Shown: positions 25,876 to 34,201 of the stretch, one piece after another
Numbering within the stretch: the stretch's first letter is position 1
How the letters are laid out: each line of letters starts with the position of its first letter
Origin: Maribacter sp. PR1
GTDB lineage: Bacteria > Bacteroidota > Bacteroidia > Flavobacteriales > Flavobacteriaceae
Direction: 5' to 3'
DNA: 64,000 bases
Assembly: GCF_028464145.1 (NCBI RefSeq)
Contig: NZ_JAQPCG010000007.1
Coordinates: 62,001 to 126,000, forward strand
Made by a program: the position numbers and the translations under genes
The notes under the pieces: model-generated
The model's input: only the letters and a program-made list of their open reading frames with translations
What the model was told of the DNA's origin: nothing
The model's database searches: none

Positions 25876-27774
25876 CTATTTTATAATAACCACGCCCAAG
25901 GGAGGAATAGTAATTTCTATGGATTTTTTATGTCCATGCCACTCCTTGGCTGAGGTCTTTATATTTTTATTTATAAGACCTGTTCCGCCATATTTGACAT
26001 CATCACTATTTAACACCTCTTTTAGCTTTCCTTTTTTTGGCATTCCTATTCGATAATTTTCACGTACAACAGGAGTAAAATTGCAAGCGATTATAAGGTC
26101 GTTCTTGGTATCATGTCCTTTTCGAATATAGGTCAAAACCGAGTTTTCATGATCTCCATAATCTATCCATTCAAAACCTTCCTTACTAAATTGCTTTTCG
26201 TACAAGGCCGGAGCATTTTTATAAAGTAAGTTCAAGTCCTTTACAAATTGTTGAACTCCTGAATGCAGCTCATATTGCAACAAATGCCAATCCAGACTAT
26301 TTTGAAAATTCCATTCCGAGGTTTGTCCAAATTCACCCCCCATGAACATTAAGTTGGTACCAGGATGTGTAAACATATACCCAAACAACAATCTCAAGTT
26401 CGCAAACCGTTGCCATTCGTCCCCTGGCATTCTATAAACCAAGGACTGTTTTCCATAAACTACCTCATCATGGGAAAAAGGTAACATAAAATTCTCTGTA
26501 AAAGCATAAGTCATACTAAAAGTTAAATCGTTCTGATGATGCCTTCTATAAATGGGCTCTTTTTTAAAATATTCAAGGGTATCATGCATCCAACCCATCA
26601 TCCATTTCATACCAAATCCCAAACCTCCATACTCAACGGGTCTGGAAACTCCGGAAAATGCAGTTGACTCTTCTGCAATAGTCTGTACGGCACCTTCAAA
26701 ACTGGCGTGTACTTCTTGATTTAACTCCCTAATGAAGGACATGGCCTCCAAATTCTCATTATTACCGTACATATTGGGCTCCCATTCTCCGTCCTCACGG
26801 GAATAATCCAAATACAACATGGAGGCAACGGCATCCACCCGTAAACCATCGGCATGGAATTGCTCCAGCCAAAAAAGCGCATTGCTTATCAAAAAAGCCC
26901 TGACTTCATTTCTACCATAATTGAATATCAAACTCTTCCAATCTGGATGATAACCTCTTCTTCTGTCTGGGTGTTCATACAAATGAGAGCCATCGAAATA
27001 ACCTAACCCATGAGCATCCTCTGGAAAATGGGATGGAACCCAGTCCAAGATTACACCAATATCATTCTGGTGAAATGCATCCACCAACATCTTAAACTCC
27101 TCTGGGGTTCCAAATCGGGAAGTTGGAGCGAAATAACCCGTTAACTGGTATCCCCAAGATGGGTCATATGGATATTCCATAATCGGCATAAATTCTACAT
27201 GGGTATATCCCATTTCTTTAACATAGGAAACAAGTTCCTTGGCTAATTCCTTATAACTCAGAACATTATTACTTTTATCCCTTTTCCAGGATCCAATATG
27301 GACCTCATACACCGAATAGGGTCTATCCAAACCATTCTTTTCCTTTCTATAGCCCATCCAATCGTTATCCTTCCATTGGTATTCTTCGGACCATACAATT
27401 GAAGCTGTTTTAGGCGGATGCTCACACAATCTGGCAAAGGGGTCTGCCTTTTCTGTCCAGATATCGTTATTATGTGATTGAATTTTATATTTATATTTTT
27501 CTCCTTTACCAATTTTAGGGATAAAACCTTCCCAAATTCCACTTGCGTCCCATCTTACGTTTAACTGATGCTCATCAGAATTCCATCCATTAAAATCTCC
27601 AACGACCGACACGTTCTTTGCTGAAGGTGCCCATACTGCAAAGTAAGTCCCGGTTTCACCGTCTACTTCGACAATATGCGAACCTAGCTTATCATAAAGA
27701 CGATAATGTTTACCTCCTTTAAAAAGGTTGATATCAAATTCTGAAAATAAGGAGTGAGTGATTATTTTGGACAT
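25876..27774 (-). CDS. glgB: 1,4-alpha-glucan branching enzyme
   Basis: A 632-residue GH13 enzyme that adds alpha-1,6 branches to glycogen-type glucans. A CBM48-like N-terminal domain (about residues 30-115, with FAVWAPSAKNVSVVGDFNGW) precedes the TIM barrel. Catalytic elements are DGLRVDAVASMLYLDY (nucleophile Asp), AEESTAF (acid/base Glu) and LPFSHDEVVYGK (His-Asp). The frame extends to a TTG at 27807, but the ATG at 27774 (MSKIITHSLF) is the better start. No glgA, glgC or glgP is in the window, so the enzyme may serve dispersed glycogen genes or, with the GH31 neighbour, glucan turnover. Confidence 0.94.
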   Translation of the reverse strand: MSKIITHSLFSEFDINLFKGGKHYRLYDKLGSHIVEVDGETGTYFAVWAPSAKNVSVVGDFNGWNSDEHQLNVRWDASGIWEGFIPKIGKGEKYKYKIQSHNNDIWTEKADPFARLCEHPPKTASIVWSEEYQWKDNDWMGYRKEKNGLDRPYSVYEVHIGSWKRDKSNNVLSYKELAKELVSYVKEMGYTHVEFMPIMEYPYDPSWGYQLTGYFAPTSRFGTPEEFKMLVDAFHQNDIGVILDWVPSHFPEDAHGLGYFDGSHLYEHPDRRRGYHPDWKSLIFNYGRNEVRAFLISNALFWLEQFHADGLRVDAVASMLYLDYSREDGEWEPNMYGNNENLEAMSFIRELNQEVHASFEGAVQTIAEESTAFSGVSRPVEYGGLGFGMKWMMGWMHDTLEYFKKEPIYRRHHQNDLTFSMTYAFTENFMLPFSHDEVVYGKQSLVYRMPGDEWQRFANLRLLFGYMFTHPGTNLMFMGGEFGQTSEWNFQNSLDWHLLQYELHSGVQQFVKDLNLLYKNAPALYEKQFSKEGFEWIDYGDHENSVLTYIRKGHDTKNDLIIACNFTPVVRENYRIGMPKKGKLKEVLNSDDVKYGGTGLINKNIKTSAKEWHGHKKSIEITIPPLGVVIIK

Positions 27775-27938
27775 AAATGTTCTAAGTTTAATCGTAAATC
27801 TAATCAACTTTAAGGGAACAATAGCTTAAATCTGATTTTAGATATTTACCGATATTATTTCTAAAATACTAAAATTGGAACGCTTTTTGAATAACTTGGA
27901 TAAAATAAATAGTGATAAACCAATAAAAATATTATATC

Positions 27939-28505
27939 ATGAAAAAAATAACAATTCTTTTCAGCGCAATGGCAGCTCTCTTTTTTATCTCTTGTGAAGG
28001 CCCACAAGGTCCACCAGGTTATGACGGCCTTGATGGTTTAGACGGACTGGACGGACAGGATGGAGTTAACATTTTAGGCCAAGTCGTTGATATTCAAGGT
28101 ACATTTACAGCGGAAGATAATTATTCCATTTTTTATGAATTTCCACAATCTATTGAAGTCTTTGAAACGGACGTAGTTCTAGTCTACTTGTTATGGGACC
28201 AAACCGAGGATGGTAATGGTGATCCTGTAGACATTTGGAGGCTGATGCCCCAAACAAGAATTATAGACCAAGGATTATTACAATATAATTATGATTACAC
28301 CTTTTTTGATGTAAACATTTTTTTAGAATCTGATTTTGACCTAAGTACGTTGCTCCCTGGTGATACGGACGACCAAGTATTTAGAATAGCCATTTTACCT
28401 GCAGATGCCGCACAAACTGGCAAATTGGACGTTAGCGATATAAACTCCGTAATGAACAGACTTGGAGTCACTGAGAATGATGTTCAAAAAGTAATTTTAA
28501 AATAA
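27939..28505 (+). CDS. collagen-like lipoprotein
   Basis: A 188-residue lipoprotein. The lipobox ends at FFISC near residue 19, and right after the Cys-Glu comes a run of seven Gly-X-Y triplets (GPQ GPP GYD GLD GLD GLD GQD). A folded C-terminal domain of about 140 residues with acidic beta-rich sequence follows. The layout suggests a lipid-anchored, probably trimeric collagen-like stalk holding a head domain at the cell surface. The C-terminal domain is not recognised. It stands alone with its own terminator. The function is unknown. Confidence 0.85.
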   Translation: MKKITILFSAMAALFFISCEGPQGPPGYDGLDGLDGLDGQDGVNILGQVVDIQGTFTAEDNYSIFYEFPQSIEVFETDVVLVYLLWDQTEDGNGDPVDIWRLMPQTRIIDQGLLQYNYDYTFFDVNIFLESDFDLSTLLPGDTDDQVFRIAILPADAAQTGKLDVSDINSVMNRLGVTENDVQKVILK

Positions 28506-28525
28506 CATTACTTGAATTAAAAAAT

Positions 28526-28556
28526 AAAAACCCCCGTCGAAGCGGGGTTTTTTATT
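28526..28556 (+). terminator. terminator of collagen-like lipoprotein gene
   Basis: AAAACCCC and GGGGTTTT arms around CGTCGAAGC, followed by TTTATTT, 20 nt after the stop. Confidence 0.82.
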
Positions 28557-28602
28557 TAAATCCGTTTAGAAAACCTTAACTATAAGTTTTACGTAAGTAG
28601 GT

Positions 28603-28610
28603 TAACTTTG
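28603..28610 (+). promoter_or_regulatory. -7 box upstream of msrB
   Basis: TAACTTTG matches TAnnTTTG. It includes a TTG that would otherwise be read as an upstream start, and so supports initiation at 28653. Confidence 0.5.
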
Positions 28611-28652
28611 AAAGGATACTTAACATTTATCGACATATTAAAAAAAATACGC

Positions 28653-29150
28653 ATGAAAATTTCTGTATTACTTATAGCCCTTACACTTTTAACCAGTTGC
28701 AAAGGTGTTTCCCAAGAAAAGGAAATGGTCTCCGACCAGAACAAAAACGACGCTAAGGAATTCGAAGTTCAAAAAACCGAGGCGGAATGGAAAGCTGAAC
28801 TTACAGATGCCGAATTCTATGTCCTTAGAAAGGCAGCTACCGAAAATCCTTTCACAAGTGAACTTTTGGACAATAAGAAGAAAGGGACCTATGTGTGTGC
28901 AGCCTGTGGAACACCTGTATTTAAAAGTGAAACCAAATTTGATTCAGGCACTGGATGGCCAAGTTTTTACAAAGAAATCGAAGGGAATGTCTCCTATGAT
29001 GTAGATTATAAAATAGGCTATAAGAGAACGGAGGAACATTGCGCCACTTGCGGAGGGCACTTAGGACACGTATTTGAAGATGGACCTGCACCCACCGGTT
29101 TGAGACATTGCATTAATGGAGTAGCCTTGGATTTCGTTGAAAGTAAATAA
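28653..29150 (+). CDS. msrB: peptide-methionine (R)-S-oxide reductase, lipoprotein form
   Basis: A 165-residue MsrB with a lipoprotein signal (MKISVLLIALTLLTSC), so it probably repairs oxidised methionine in periplasmic or membrane proteins. Structural zinc cysteines are in CAACGTPVF and CATCGGHLGH. GTGWPSFY and the catalytic Cys in LRHCINGVALDF are intact. An open frame runs back to a TTG at 28608, but that codon lies in a promoter -7 box, so the ATG at 28653 is used. No msrA is adjacent. Confidence 0.94.
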   Translation: MKISVLLIALTLLTSCKGVSQEKEMVSDQNKNDAKEFEVQKTEAEWKAELTDAEFYVLRKAATENPFTSELLDNKKKGTYVCAACGTPVFKSETKFDSGTGWPSFYKEIEGNVSYDVDYKIGYKRTEEHCATCGGHLGHVFEDGPAPTGLRHCINGVALDFVESK

Positions 29151-29280
29151 AAACTGTAGTTATAAAACGTTTTATCCATCAAATTGGATAGCCTTATAAT
29201 CTTAACTTTACATAATTTTCACAATAGCTCCTAATTTTATAAAACTTACCTGCCTCGGATAAATTTCCGATTAGGTTTTG

Positions 29281-29288
29281 TATTTTTG
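29281..29288 (+). promoter_or_regulatory. -7 box upstream of lpdA
   Basis: TATTTTTG matches TAnnTTTG, 33 nt before the ATG at 29322. It overlaps the TTG at 29286 that opens the longest frame, which is therefore rejected as a start. Confidence 0.55.
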
Positions 29289-29321
29289 CACCTCAAATTT
29301 CAACCACAAAAAGAATTAAAT

Positions 29322-30713
29322 ATGAGCACTTTCGATGTTATTGTTTTGGGTAGTGGACCAGGAGGCTATGTTACTGCTATTAGAGCTTCTCAATTAGGTT
29401 TAAAAACCGCTATAATTGAAAAGGAAAGTTTAGGTGGTGTATGTCTTAATTGGGGATGTATCCCAACAAAAGCTTTATTAAAGTCCGCCCAAGTATTCGA
29501 ATATTTACAGCATGCTGGTGATTATGGACTAATGGCCGAAGGTGTGGATAAGGATTTTAGCGCCGTTGTAAAAAGAAGTAGAAATGTGGCCGATGGCATG
29601 AGCAAAGGTGTTCAATTCTTGATGAAGAAGAATAAGATCGAGGTTGTTAAAGGTTACGGAACCTTGAAATCTGGAAAGAAAGTTTCCGTAAAAGATGAGA
29701 ATGGAAAGGAAACAGAGTATAGTGGTCAACATATTATCATAGCTACCGGTGCTCGTAGTAGGGAATTACCGAGTTTACCTCAAGATGGCAAAAAAATTAT
29801 TGGCTATAGAGAAGCCATGACGCTACCAGAACAGCCAAAGAAAATGATTGTGGTTGGTAGTGGTGCCATTGGTATCGAATTTGCATATTTCTACAACTCA
29901 ATGGGTACTGATGTAACTGTTGTGGAATATTTACCTAATATAGTTCCTGTAGAGGATGAGGATGTTTCCAAGCAATTGGAACGAAGCTTTAAAAAAGCAG
30001 GAGTAAAAATCATGACCTCTGCTGAGGTTACCTCAGTTGATACTTCCGGAGATGGTGTTAAGGCTACCGTAAAAACAGCTAAAGGGGAGCAAGTATTAGA
30101 AGCTGATATCGTTTTATCCGCGGTTGGAATTAAAACAAATATTGAGAATATCGGACTGGAAGATATAGGTATAGCAACTGATAGGGACAAAATTCTTGTA
30201 AATGATTACTATCAAACGAACATTCCAGGTTACTACGCAATTGGTGATGTAACACCGGGTCAGGCACTAGCCCACGTGGCATCTGCAGAAGGCATTCTTT
30301 GTGTGGAAAAAATAGCTGGAATGCATGTTGAGCCTTTGGATTACGGCAACATTCCGGGATGTACTTATTGTACTCCAGAAATTGCTTCTGTTGGAATTAC
30401 CGAGAAACAAGCGAAGGAAAAAGGATTGGACATTAAAGTTGGTAAATTTCCTTTTTCTGCAAGTGGAAAAGCAAAAGCATCTGGTGCTCCAGATGGATTT
30501 GTGAAAGTAATCTTTGACGCGAAATACGGTGAGTGGCTCGGATGTCACATGATTGGTGCTGGAGTTACGGATATGATTGCCGAGGCTGTTGTAGCAAGAA
30601 AGCTCGAAACAACAGGCCATGAAGTACTTAAAGCGGTACATCCTCACCCAACCATGAGTGAGGCCGTTATGGAAGCCGTTGCGGATGCTTATGATGAAGT
30701 AATCCACCTATAA
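29322..30713 (+). CDS. lpdA: dihydrolipoyl dehydrogenase
   Basis: A 463-residue flavoprotein, the E3 of 2-oxoacid dehydrogenase complexes and the glycine cleavage system. An FAD-binding GSGPGGYVTAIRASQLG lies near the start. The redox-active pair is in GGVCLNWGCIPTKALLKS (residues 38-55). The NAD-binding GSGAIGIEFAYFY is central, and the C-terminal active-site HPHPTMSEAVMEAV is complete. A start at 29322 (MSTFDVIVLG) fits the family; upstream codons overlap the promoter box. E1 and E2 genes are not adjacent. A terminator-like hairpin follows. Confidence 0.97.
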   Translation: MSTFDVIVLGSGPGGYVTAIRASQLGLKTAIIEKESLGGVCLNWGCIPTKALLKSAQVFEYLQHAGDYGLMAEGVDKDFSAVVKRSRNVADGMSKGVQFLMKKNKIEVVKGYGTLKSGKKVSVKDENGKETEYSGQHIIIATGARSRELPSLPQDGKKIIGYREAMTLPEQPKKMIVVGSGAIGIEFAYFYNSMGTDVTVVEYLPNIVPVEDEDVSKQLERSFKKAGVKIMTSAEVTSVDTSGDGVKATVKTAKGEQVLEADIVLSAVGIKTNIENIGLEDIGIATDRDKILVNDYYQTNIPGYYAIGDVTPGQALAHVASAEGILCVEKIAGMHVEPLDYGNIPGCTYCTPEIASVGITEKQAKEKGLDIKVGKFPFSASGKAKASGAPDGFVKVIFDAKYGEWLGCHMIGAGVTDMIAEAVVARKLETTGHEVLKAVHPHPTMSEAVMEAVADAYDEVIHL

Positions 30714-30725
30714 AAACTTTTAATC

Positions 30726-30772
30726 AAAAGGGGCAAAGCTATACTCAAGTGGTTTGCCCCTATATTTTATTC
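30726..30772 (+). terminator. terminator after lpdA
   Basis: GGGGCAAA (30730-30737) and TTTGCCCC (30753-30760) form an 8-bp stem with a 15-nt loop, followed by a T-rich stretch. Confidence 0.6.
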
Positions 30773-30779
30773 AAAACTC

Positions 30780-31052
30780 ATGTTAAAAGCCTTTAGAGTT
30801 ACCGCAATTTTAGAAGGGATATCCTATTTGGCCTTATTTGGTGTAACCATGCCCCTTAAGTATTGGGCGGAGATTCCGGAACCCAACAAATGGGTAGGAT
30901 ATGCCCATGGGTTTTTATTCATTGCATTTATTCTACTTGCCATTCTAGTTTGTTACAATAAGAAATGGGGATTTAAGCGGTTTATAATTTTCGGTATAGC
31001 CTCGCTACTTCCTTTTGCCACTTTTTATGTGGAAGAAAAATATTTAAGGTAA
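30780..31052 (+). CDS. DUF3817 membrane protein
   Basis: A 90-residue protein with three hydrophobic segments (about residues 6-24, 40-60 and 66-83). It carries the family pattern FRVTAILEGISYLALFGVTMPLKY at the N-terminus and WVGYAHGFLFIAFI in the middle, which identifies DUF3817. The function is unknown. Its start is 66 nt after lpdA, beyond a hairpin, and its last 9 nt overlap the convergent dehydrogenase gene. Confidence 0.85.
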   Translation: MLKAFRVTAILEGISYLALFGVTMPLKYWAEIPEPNKWVGYAHGFLFIAFILLAILVCYNKKWGFKRFIIFGIASLLPFATFYVEEKYLR

Positions 31053-32234
31053 ATTTTGCTCCTGCTCAGATATCCGATAAATCTTACCGTCAAAACTGCA
31101 GATGAAAAGTTCATTATTAGCATCGGTACCAAAAGAAGCAATATTCAAACCTGTCTCCAGTAACAAAATGCTATTAGCTGTGGCACTAGAAATATTTTCC
31201 AAGGCCCAAATTCTGCCCGATACAAAATCCCCGTAAATATAATAGCCATTTAAACTAAGTGTTAAATTCCCCCTGTAAACGAATCCACCAGTCACCGACT
31301 TATCGTTGTTCTCATGCCCGTATTCAAAAATAGGTGCTATGGTACCCGTATCATCACAATCCTGATCGTTGTAACATGACGTTCCTTCCAAAATATTCCA
31401 ACCATAATTGCCTCCGGACTCAATAATATTAATCTCCTCCTTTTCGCCTTGTCCAACATCACCTGTCCAAATTTTACCAGTCTGGCTGTCAAAGGAAAAT
31501 CGCCACGGGTTTCTAAGTCCATATGCATAAATTTCTGGGCGAGCTCCATCGACATCTACAAATGGATTATCATTTGGAATTGTATAGTTCTGAACATTAT
31601 CTGAACTATTTACATCAATTCGCAATATGGTTCCCAGAAGATTTTCCAAGTTCTGGGCGTTGCCATCAGGATCGCCACCAGACCCTCCATCGCCCATGGC
31701 TATATATAGATAGCCATCTGGCCCAAAGGCCAATTGCCCTCCATTGTGATTGGTATATGGCTGGGGAACACGCAATAAAATCAATTCACTAGCGGGGTCG
31801 GCAACATTACTATCGTTATCCATCGTCTTAAAACGGGAAACTACACTTACATCACTCGATGGCGTATAATTCACAAAGAAATAACCGTTATTTTCAAAAT
31901 CGGGGTGAAAGGCCAGACCTAATAGCCCGAGTTCATCTGAACTGGCAATACTATTTTCCAAGCTTAGAAATGTAGTAGCCTGGTCGACCTCACTGTCATT
32001 TTCAAAAATCTTTATAAGACCTCCCTGTTCCACAACAAAAATTCGGTCACTACCGTCATTGGGGCTTTGAAAGTCCAAGGGTCTGGAAAAAGTTAAATTG
32101 GGGAAAGCATTTACTAGTAGAAGACTGTCCTCGGTAATGGGGCTTAGCTCCAGGGCATCCTTATCACTACAAGAAATGAGTTGAAAAATAAAGAGCACTA
32201 GTATTGCAGGAAGTATTTTTTTCATAGCATACAT
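31044..32234 (-). CDS. GSDH-type (PQQ-dependent) sugar dehydrogenase lipoprotein
   Basis: A 396-residue lipoprotein (signal ends QLISC near residue 22) of the glucose/sorbosone dehydrogenase beta-propeller family. Typical features are LLGLAFHPDF..NGYFFVNYT, HNGGQLAFGPDGYLYIAMGDGGSGGDP, RNPWRFSFD, GDVGQGEKEEIN and GGFVYRG. Such enzymes oxidise aldose sugars with PQQ and pass electrons to the respiratory chain from the periplasm. The cofactor and substrate are not proven from sequence, and no pqq genes are present here. An ATG at residue 4 is an alternative start. Confidence 0.88.
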   Translation of the reverse strand: MYAMKKILPAILVLFIFQLISCSDKDALELSPITEDSLLLVNAFPNLTFSRPLDFQSPNDGSDRIFVVEQGGLIKIFENDSEVDQATTFLSLENSIASSDELGLLGLAFHPDFENNGYFFVNYTPSSDVSVVSRFKTMDNDSNVADPASELILLRVPQPYTNHNGGQLAFGPDGYLYIAMGDGGSGGDPDGNAQNLENLLGTILRIDVNSSDNVQNYTIPNDNPFVDVDGARPEIYAYGLRNPWRFSFDSQTGKIWTGDVGQGEKEEINIIESGGNYGWNILEGTSCYNDQDCDDTGTIAPIFEYGHENNDKSVTGGFVYRGNLTLSLNGYYIYGDFVSGRIWALENISSATANSILLLETGLNIASFGTDANNELFICSFDGKIYRISEQEQNLP

Positions 32235-32290
32235 GTTTTAATAATCTACGAAAAATAAGGTGATTTGGATTAGCTCAAAATAAGTTTGCC

Positions 32291-32704
32291 CTAAAGGAAA
32301 CTTCGGATGGCCAAATCGTAACTTTGTAATCCAAACCCTAGGATAACCCCTTTAGCATTAGGGGAAATATAAGAAACATGCCTAAAGTCTTCTCTTTTAT
32401 GGGTATTGGAAATATGCACCTCCACAACAGGAGTCTCAATAGCCTTTACTGCATCTCCTATGCCTACCGAAGTATGCGTATAAGCAGCGGCGTTCAAAAC
32501 AATTCCGTCATATTCAAAACCAACTTCCTGCAGTTTAGAAATCAACTCCCCCTCAATATTGGATTGATAATACTCCAGCTCAACTTCCTTGAACCTAAAT
32601 TGTAATTCAGAATAGTAATCTTCGAACGTTTTGTTTCCGTAGACCTCTGGTTCCCGTTTCCCTAAAAGATTAAGATTTGGGCCATTTATAATGATAATTC
32701 GCAT
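32291..32704 (-). CDS. aroQ: type II 3-dehydroquinate dehydratase
   Basis: A 137-residue enzyme of the shikimate pathway that dehydrates 3-dehydroquinate. NGPNLNLLGKREPEVYG (active-site Tyr in the flexible loop) is at residues 6-22. YQSNIEGELI, NAAAYTHTSVGI and the catalytic His in VEVHISN follow, and HVSYISP completes the site. The ATG at 32704 is chosen; the upstream codons to 32749 fall in a terminator hairpin. The length is normal for the dodecameric type II enzyme. It is unrelated to eboD despite the shared pathway name. Confidence 0.95.
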   Translation of the reverse strand: MRIIIINGPNLNLLGKREPEVYGNKTFEDYYSELQFRFKEVELEYYQSNIEGELISKLQEVGFEYDGIVLNAAAYTHTSVGIGDAVKAIETPVVEVHISNTHKREDFRHVSYISPNAKGVILGFGLQSYDLAIRSFL

Positions 32705-32730
32705 ATCGATAAAAGTACTAATTATTTCAA

Positions 32731-32760
32731 CAAAAAAAGTGGTATCCATCGAATACCACG
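32731..32760 (-). terminator. terminator of the gene at 32786
   Basis: On the minus strand GTGGTAT, a 7-nt loop, ATACCAC and a run of seven T. The hairpin separates the upstream gene from aroQ and overlaps the false upstream aroQ start. Confidence 0.82.
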
Positions 32761-32785
32761 TTATACAATTATTCTATTTTTTGAT

Positions 32786-33304
32786 TTAAAAAAGGAATAA
32801 ATATCCAAGTAGGACACTTGCAAAGGATGCATCATCATTGACTACAAAATAAGAGATGTTCAACTCCGATGAACCTTGATTTAGGTCAATGCCTAAAGAG
32901 GGTCTATAATAAAATCCGCCCTCATTGCCTTTATTGACACCAATGGCATAACCCACATCTCCACCAAATTTAAAGCCCGAGGTTGGGTAAATCCGAAATG
33001 AACCACCAACTGGAATAAATTGAATATTATCAAATTCGGTTTCAGCGGTTAGCCCGCCATTTGTAATCGTTTGCTTTTCTCCAAATGCATTGCTGAAACC
33101 TGTGGTTAAACCCAAATCTATTTCTCTAGACACCCCCCAATGTTGGTAAATATCCAAGCCTAAATTCAAACTATAGTCCTCAGAATAGTCTCCTGTTACT
33201 ATACCGCCTACAAGTCCGGCTCTAAAGTTTGTACGATCCACATACTGTGAAGTACCGTAAAAACCCATTCCCAAGAAAAACATTACTGCTACTAAACCTT
33301 TCAT
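32786..33304 (-). CDS. hypothetical outer-membrane beta-barrel-like protein
   Basis: A 172-residue protein with a signal peptide (about residues 1-19, MKGLVAVMFFLGMGFYGTSQ) and alternating hydrophobic/polar strands rich in Gly and aromatic residues (GLTTGFSNAFG, FKFGGDVGYAIGVNKG, LLGYLFLF at the end). The terminal aromatic residue and strand pattern fit a small outer-membrane barrel. It resembles the OmpA-like / PorT-like small-barrel group but has no decisive motif. It is separated by about 209 nt from another barrel gene on the same strand. The function is unknown. Confidence 0.7.
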   Translation of the reverse strand: MKGLVAVMFFLGMGFYGTSQYVDRTNFRAGLVGGIVTGDYSEDYSLNLGLDIYQHWGVSREIDLGLTTGFSNAFGEKQTITNGGLTAETEFDNIQFIPVGGSFRIYPTSGFKFGGDVGYAIGVNKGNEGGFYYRPSLGIDLNQGSSELNISYFVVNDDASFASVLLGYLFLF

Positions 33305-33462
33305 TACTTGTTAATTGTTGATTAGACCGTAAACTTAACCTCAAATTAACAACCGTCTAGTTTTTAGTTGTCACCGTTCAATATTTGGTGGTAAAGTCAC
33401 TGATTCTCAGGGTAAGTTGTTAAACAAAATATTCAATAAATTAAATTCTCAGGCATTTTTTA

Positions 33463-33490
33463 ATAAAAAAAGTCGAAAGAATATCTTTCG
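33463..33490 (-). terminator. terminator of the PorT-like gene
   Basis: On the minus strand CGAAAGA, TAT, TCTTTCG then ACTTTTTTT. It lies 24 nt after the stop at 33514. Confidence 0.75.
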
Positions 33491-33513
33491 CCTTTCCTTA
33501 ATTCTCTTTGTTT

Positions 33514-34074
33514 TTACAAAAAGTAAACGGCTGAAACCGCGAATACCCTATTTTTAGAATTTACGTCCTCAATTACATTGATAAATCCGGTGGAATATCG
33601 TATTTGGAAATAGAAATTTTCATCTAATCTATATCCCGCTCCAATACCCAAACCAAGATCAAGACCATTAGTGTTATCAAAACTTGCCCCGGTACCAGAA
33701 ATATTACGGTCTACATTATTGGACAACAACAAACCTAAATAAGGCCCAGCCTCAACGTACAATTCATCCCATACATTGTATTTGGCCATAACGGGAACAT
33801 TTAAGTACCAAAAATTTAGGTCATCTTGAAAAAACCCACCACTTCCCTGTAGGGATATTAATGCTTCGGGCTGTATCATGAGTTCATCGCTAAAAGGTAT
33901 CTCTAATACTCCTCCAACATGAAAACCTGCTTTTGGATCATAACTTAAATTAGCATCTCCTCCCAAGGATGAGATATTAAATCCTGCTTTAGCTCCAAAA
34001 CGCATGTCGTCTTGGGCTGTTATCGAGTAGCATCCCAAAATCAATAAGGATACCATCAGTACTACTTTTTTCAT
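33514..34074 (-). CDS. PorT-family outer-membrane beta-barrel protein
   Basis: A 186-residue protein with a signal peptide (about residues 1-20) and the OMP_b-brl_2 pattern. MRFGAKAGFNISSLGGD is at the mature N-terminus, then FHVGGVLEIPFSDELMIQPEALISLQG, LNVPVMAKYNV and GAGYRLDENFYFQIRYSTG. The C-terminal strand ends in FL. The family name PorT is loose; true PorT acts in type IX secretion, while most such small barrels have unknown roles. Its promoter box (34102-34109) is 28 nt before the start. Confidence 0.85.
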   Translation of the reverse strand: MKKVVLMVSLLILGCYSITAQDDMRFGAKAGFNISSLGGDANLSYDPKAGFHVGGVLEIPFSDELMIQPEALISLQGSGGFFQDDLNFWYLNVPVMAKYNVWDELYVEAGPYLGLLLSNNVDRNISGTGASFDNTNGLDLGLGIGAGYRLDENFYFQIRYSTGFINVIEDVNSKNRVFAVSAVYFL

Positions 34075-34101
34075 TTTTATAATGTTTAATGGTTGCTATA
34101 T

Positions 34102-34109
34102 CAAAGATA
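34102..34109 (-). promoter_or_regulatory. -7 box of the PorT-like gene
   Basis: The minus strand reads TATCTTTG, an exact TAnnTTTG match, 28 nt before the start codon. No clear upstream TTG is seen. Confidence 0.5.
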
Positions 34110-34201
34110 TGAATCTTTCATAATCTGGATTAATTCAAAAAAATCAAATATTCTCCTTTGAAAACAAAAACCTCGATTAAAGATAAAATGTATCTTTAAA
34201 T

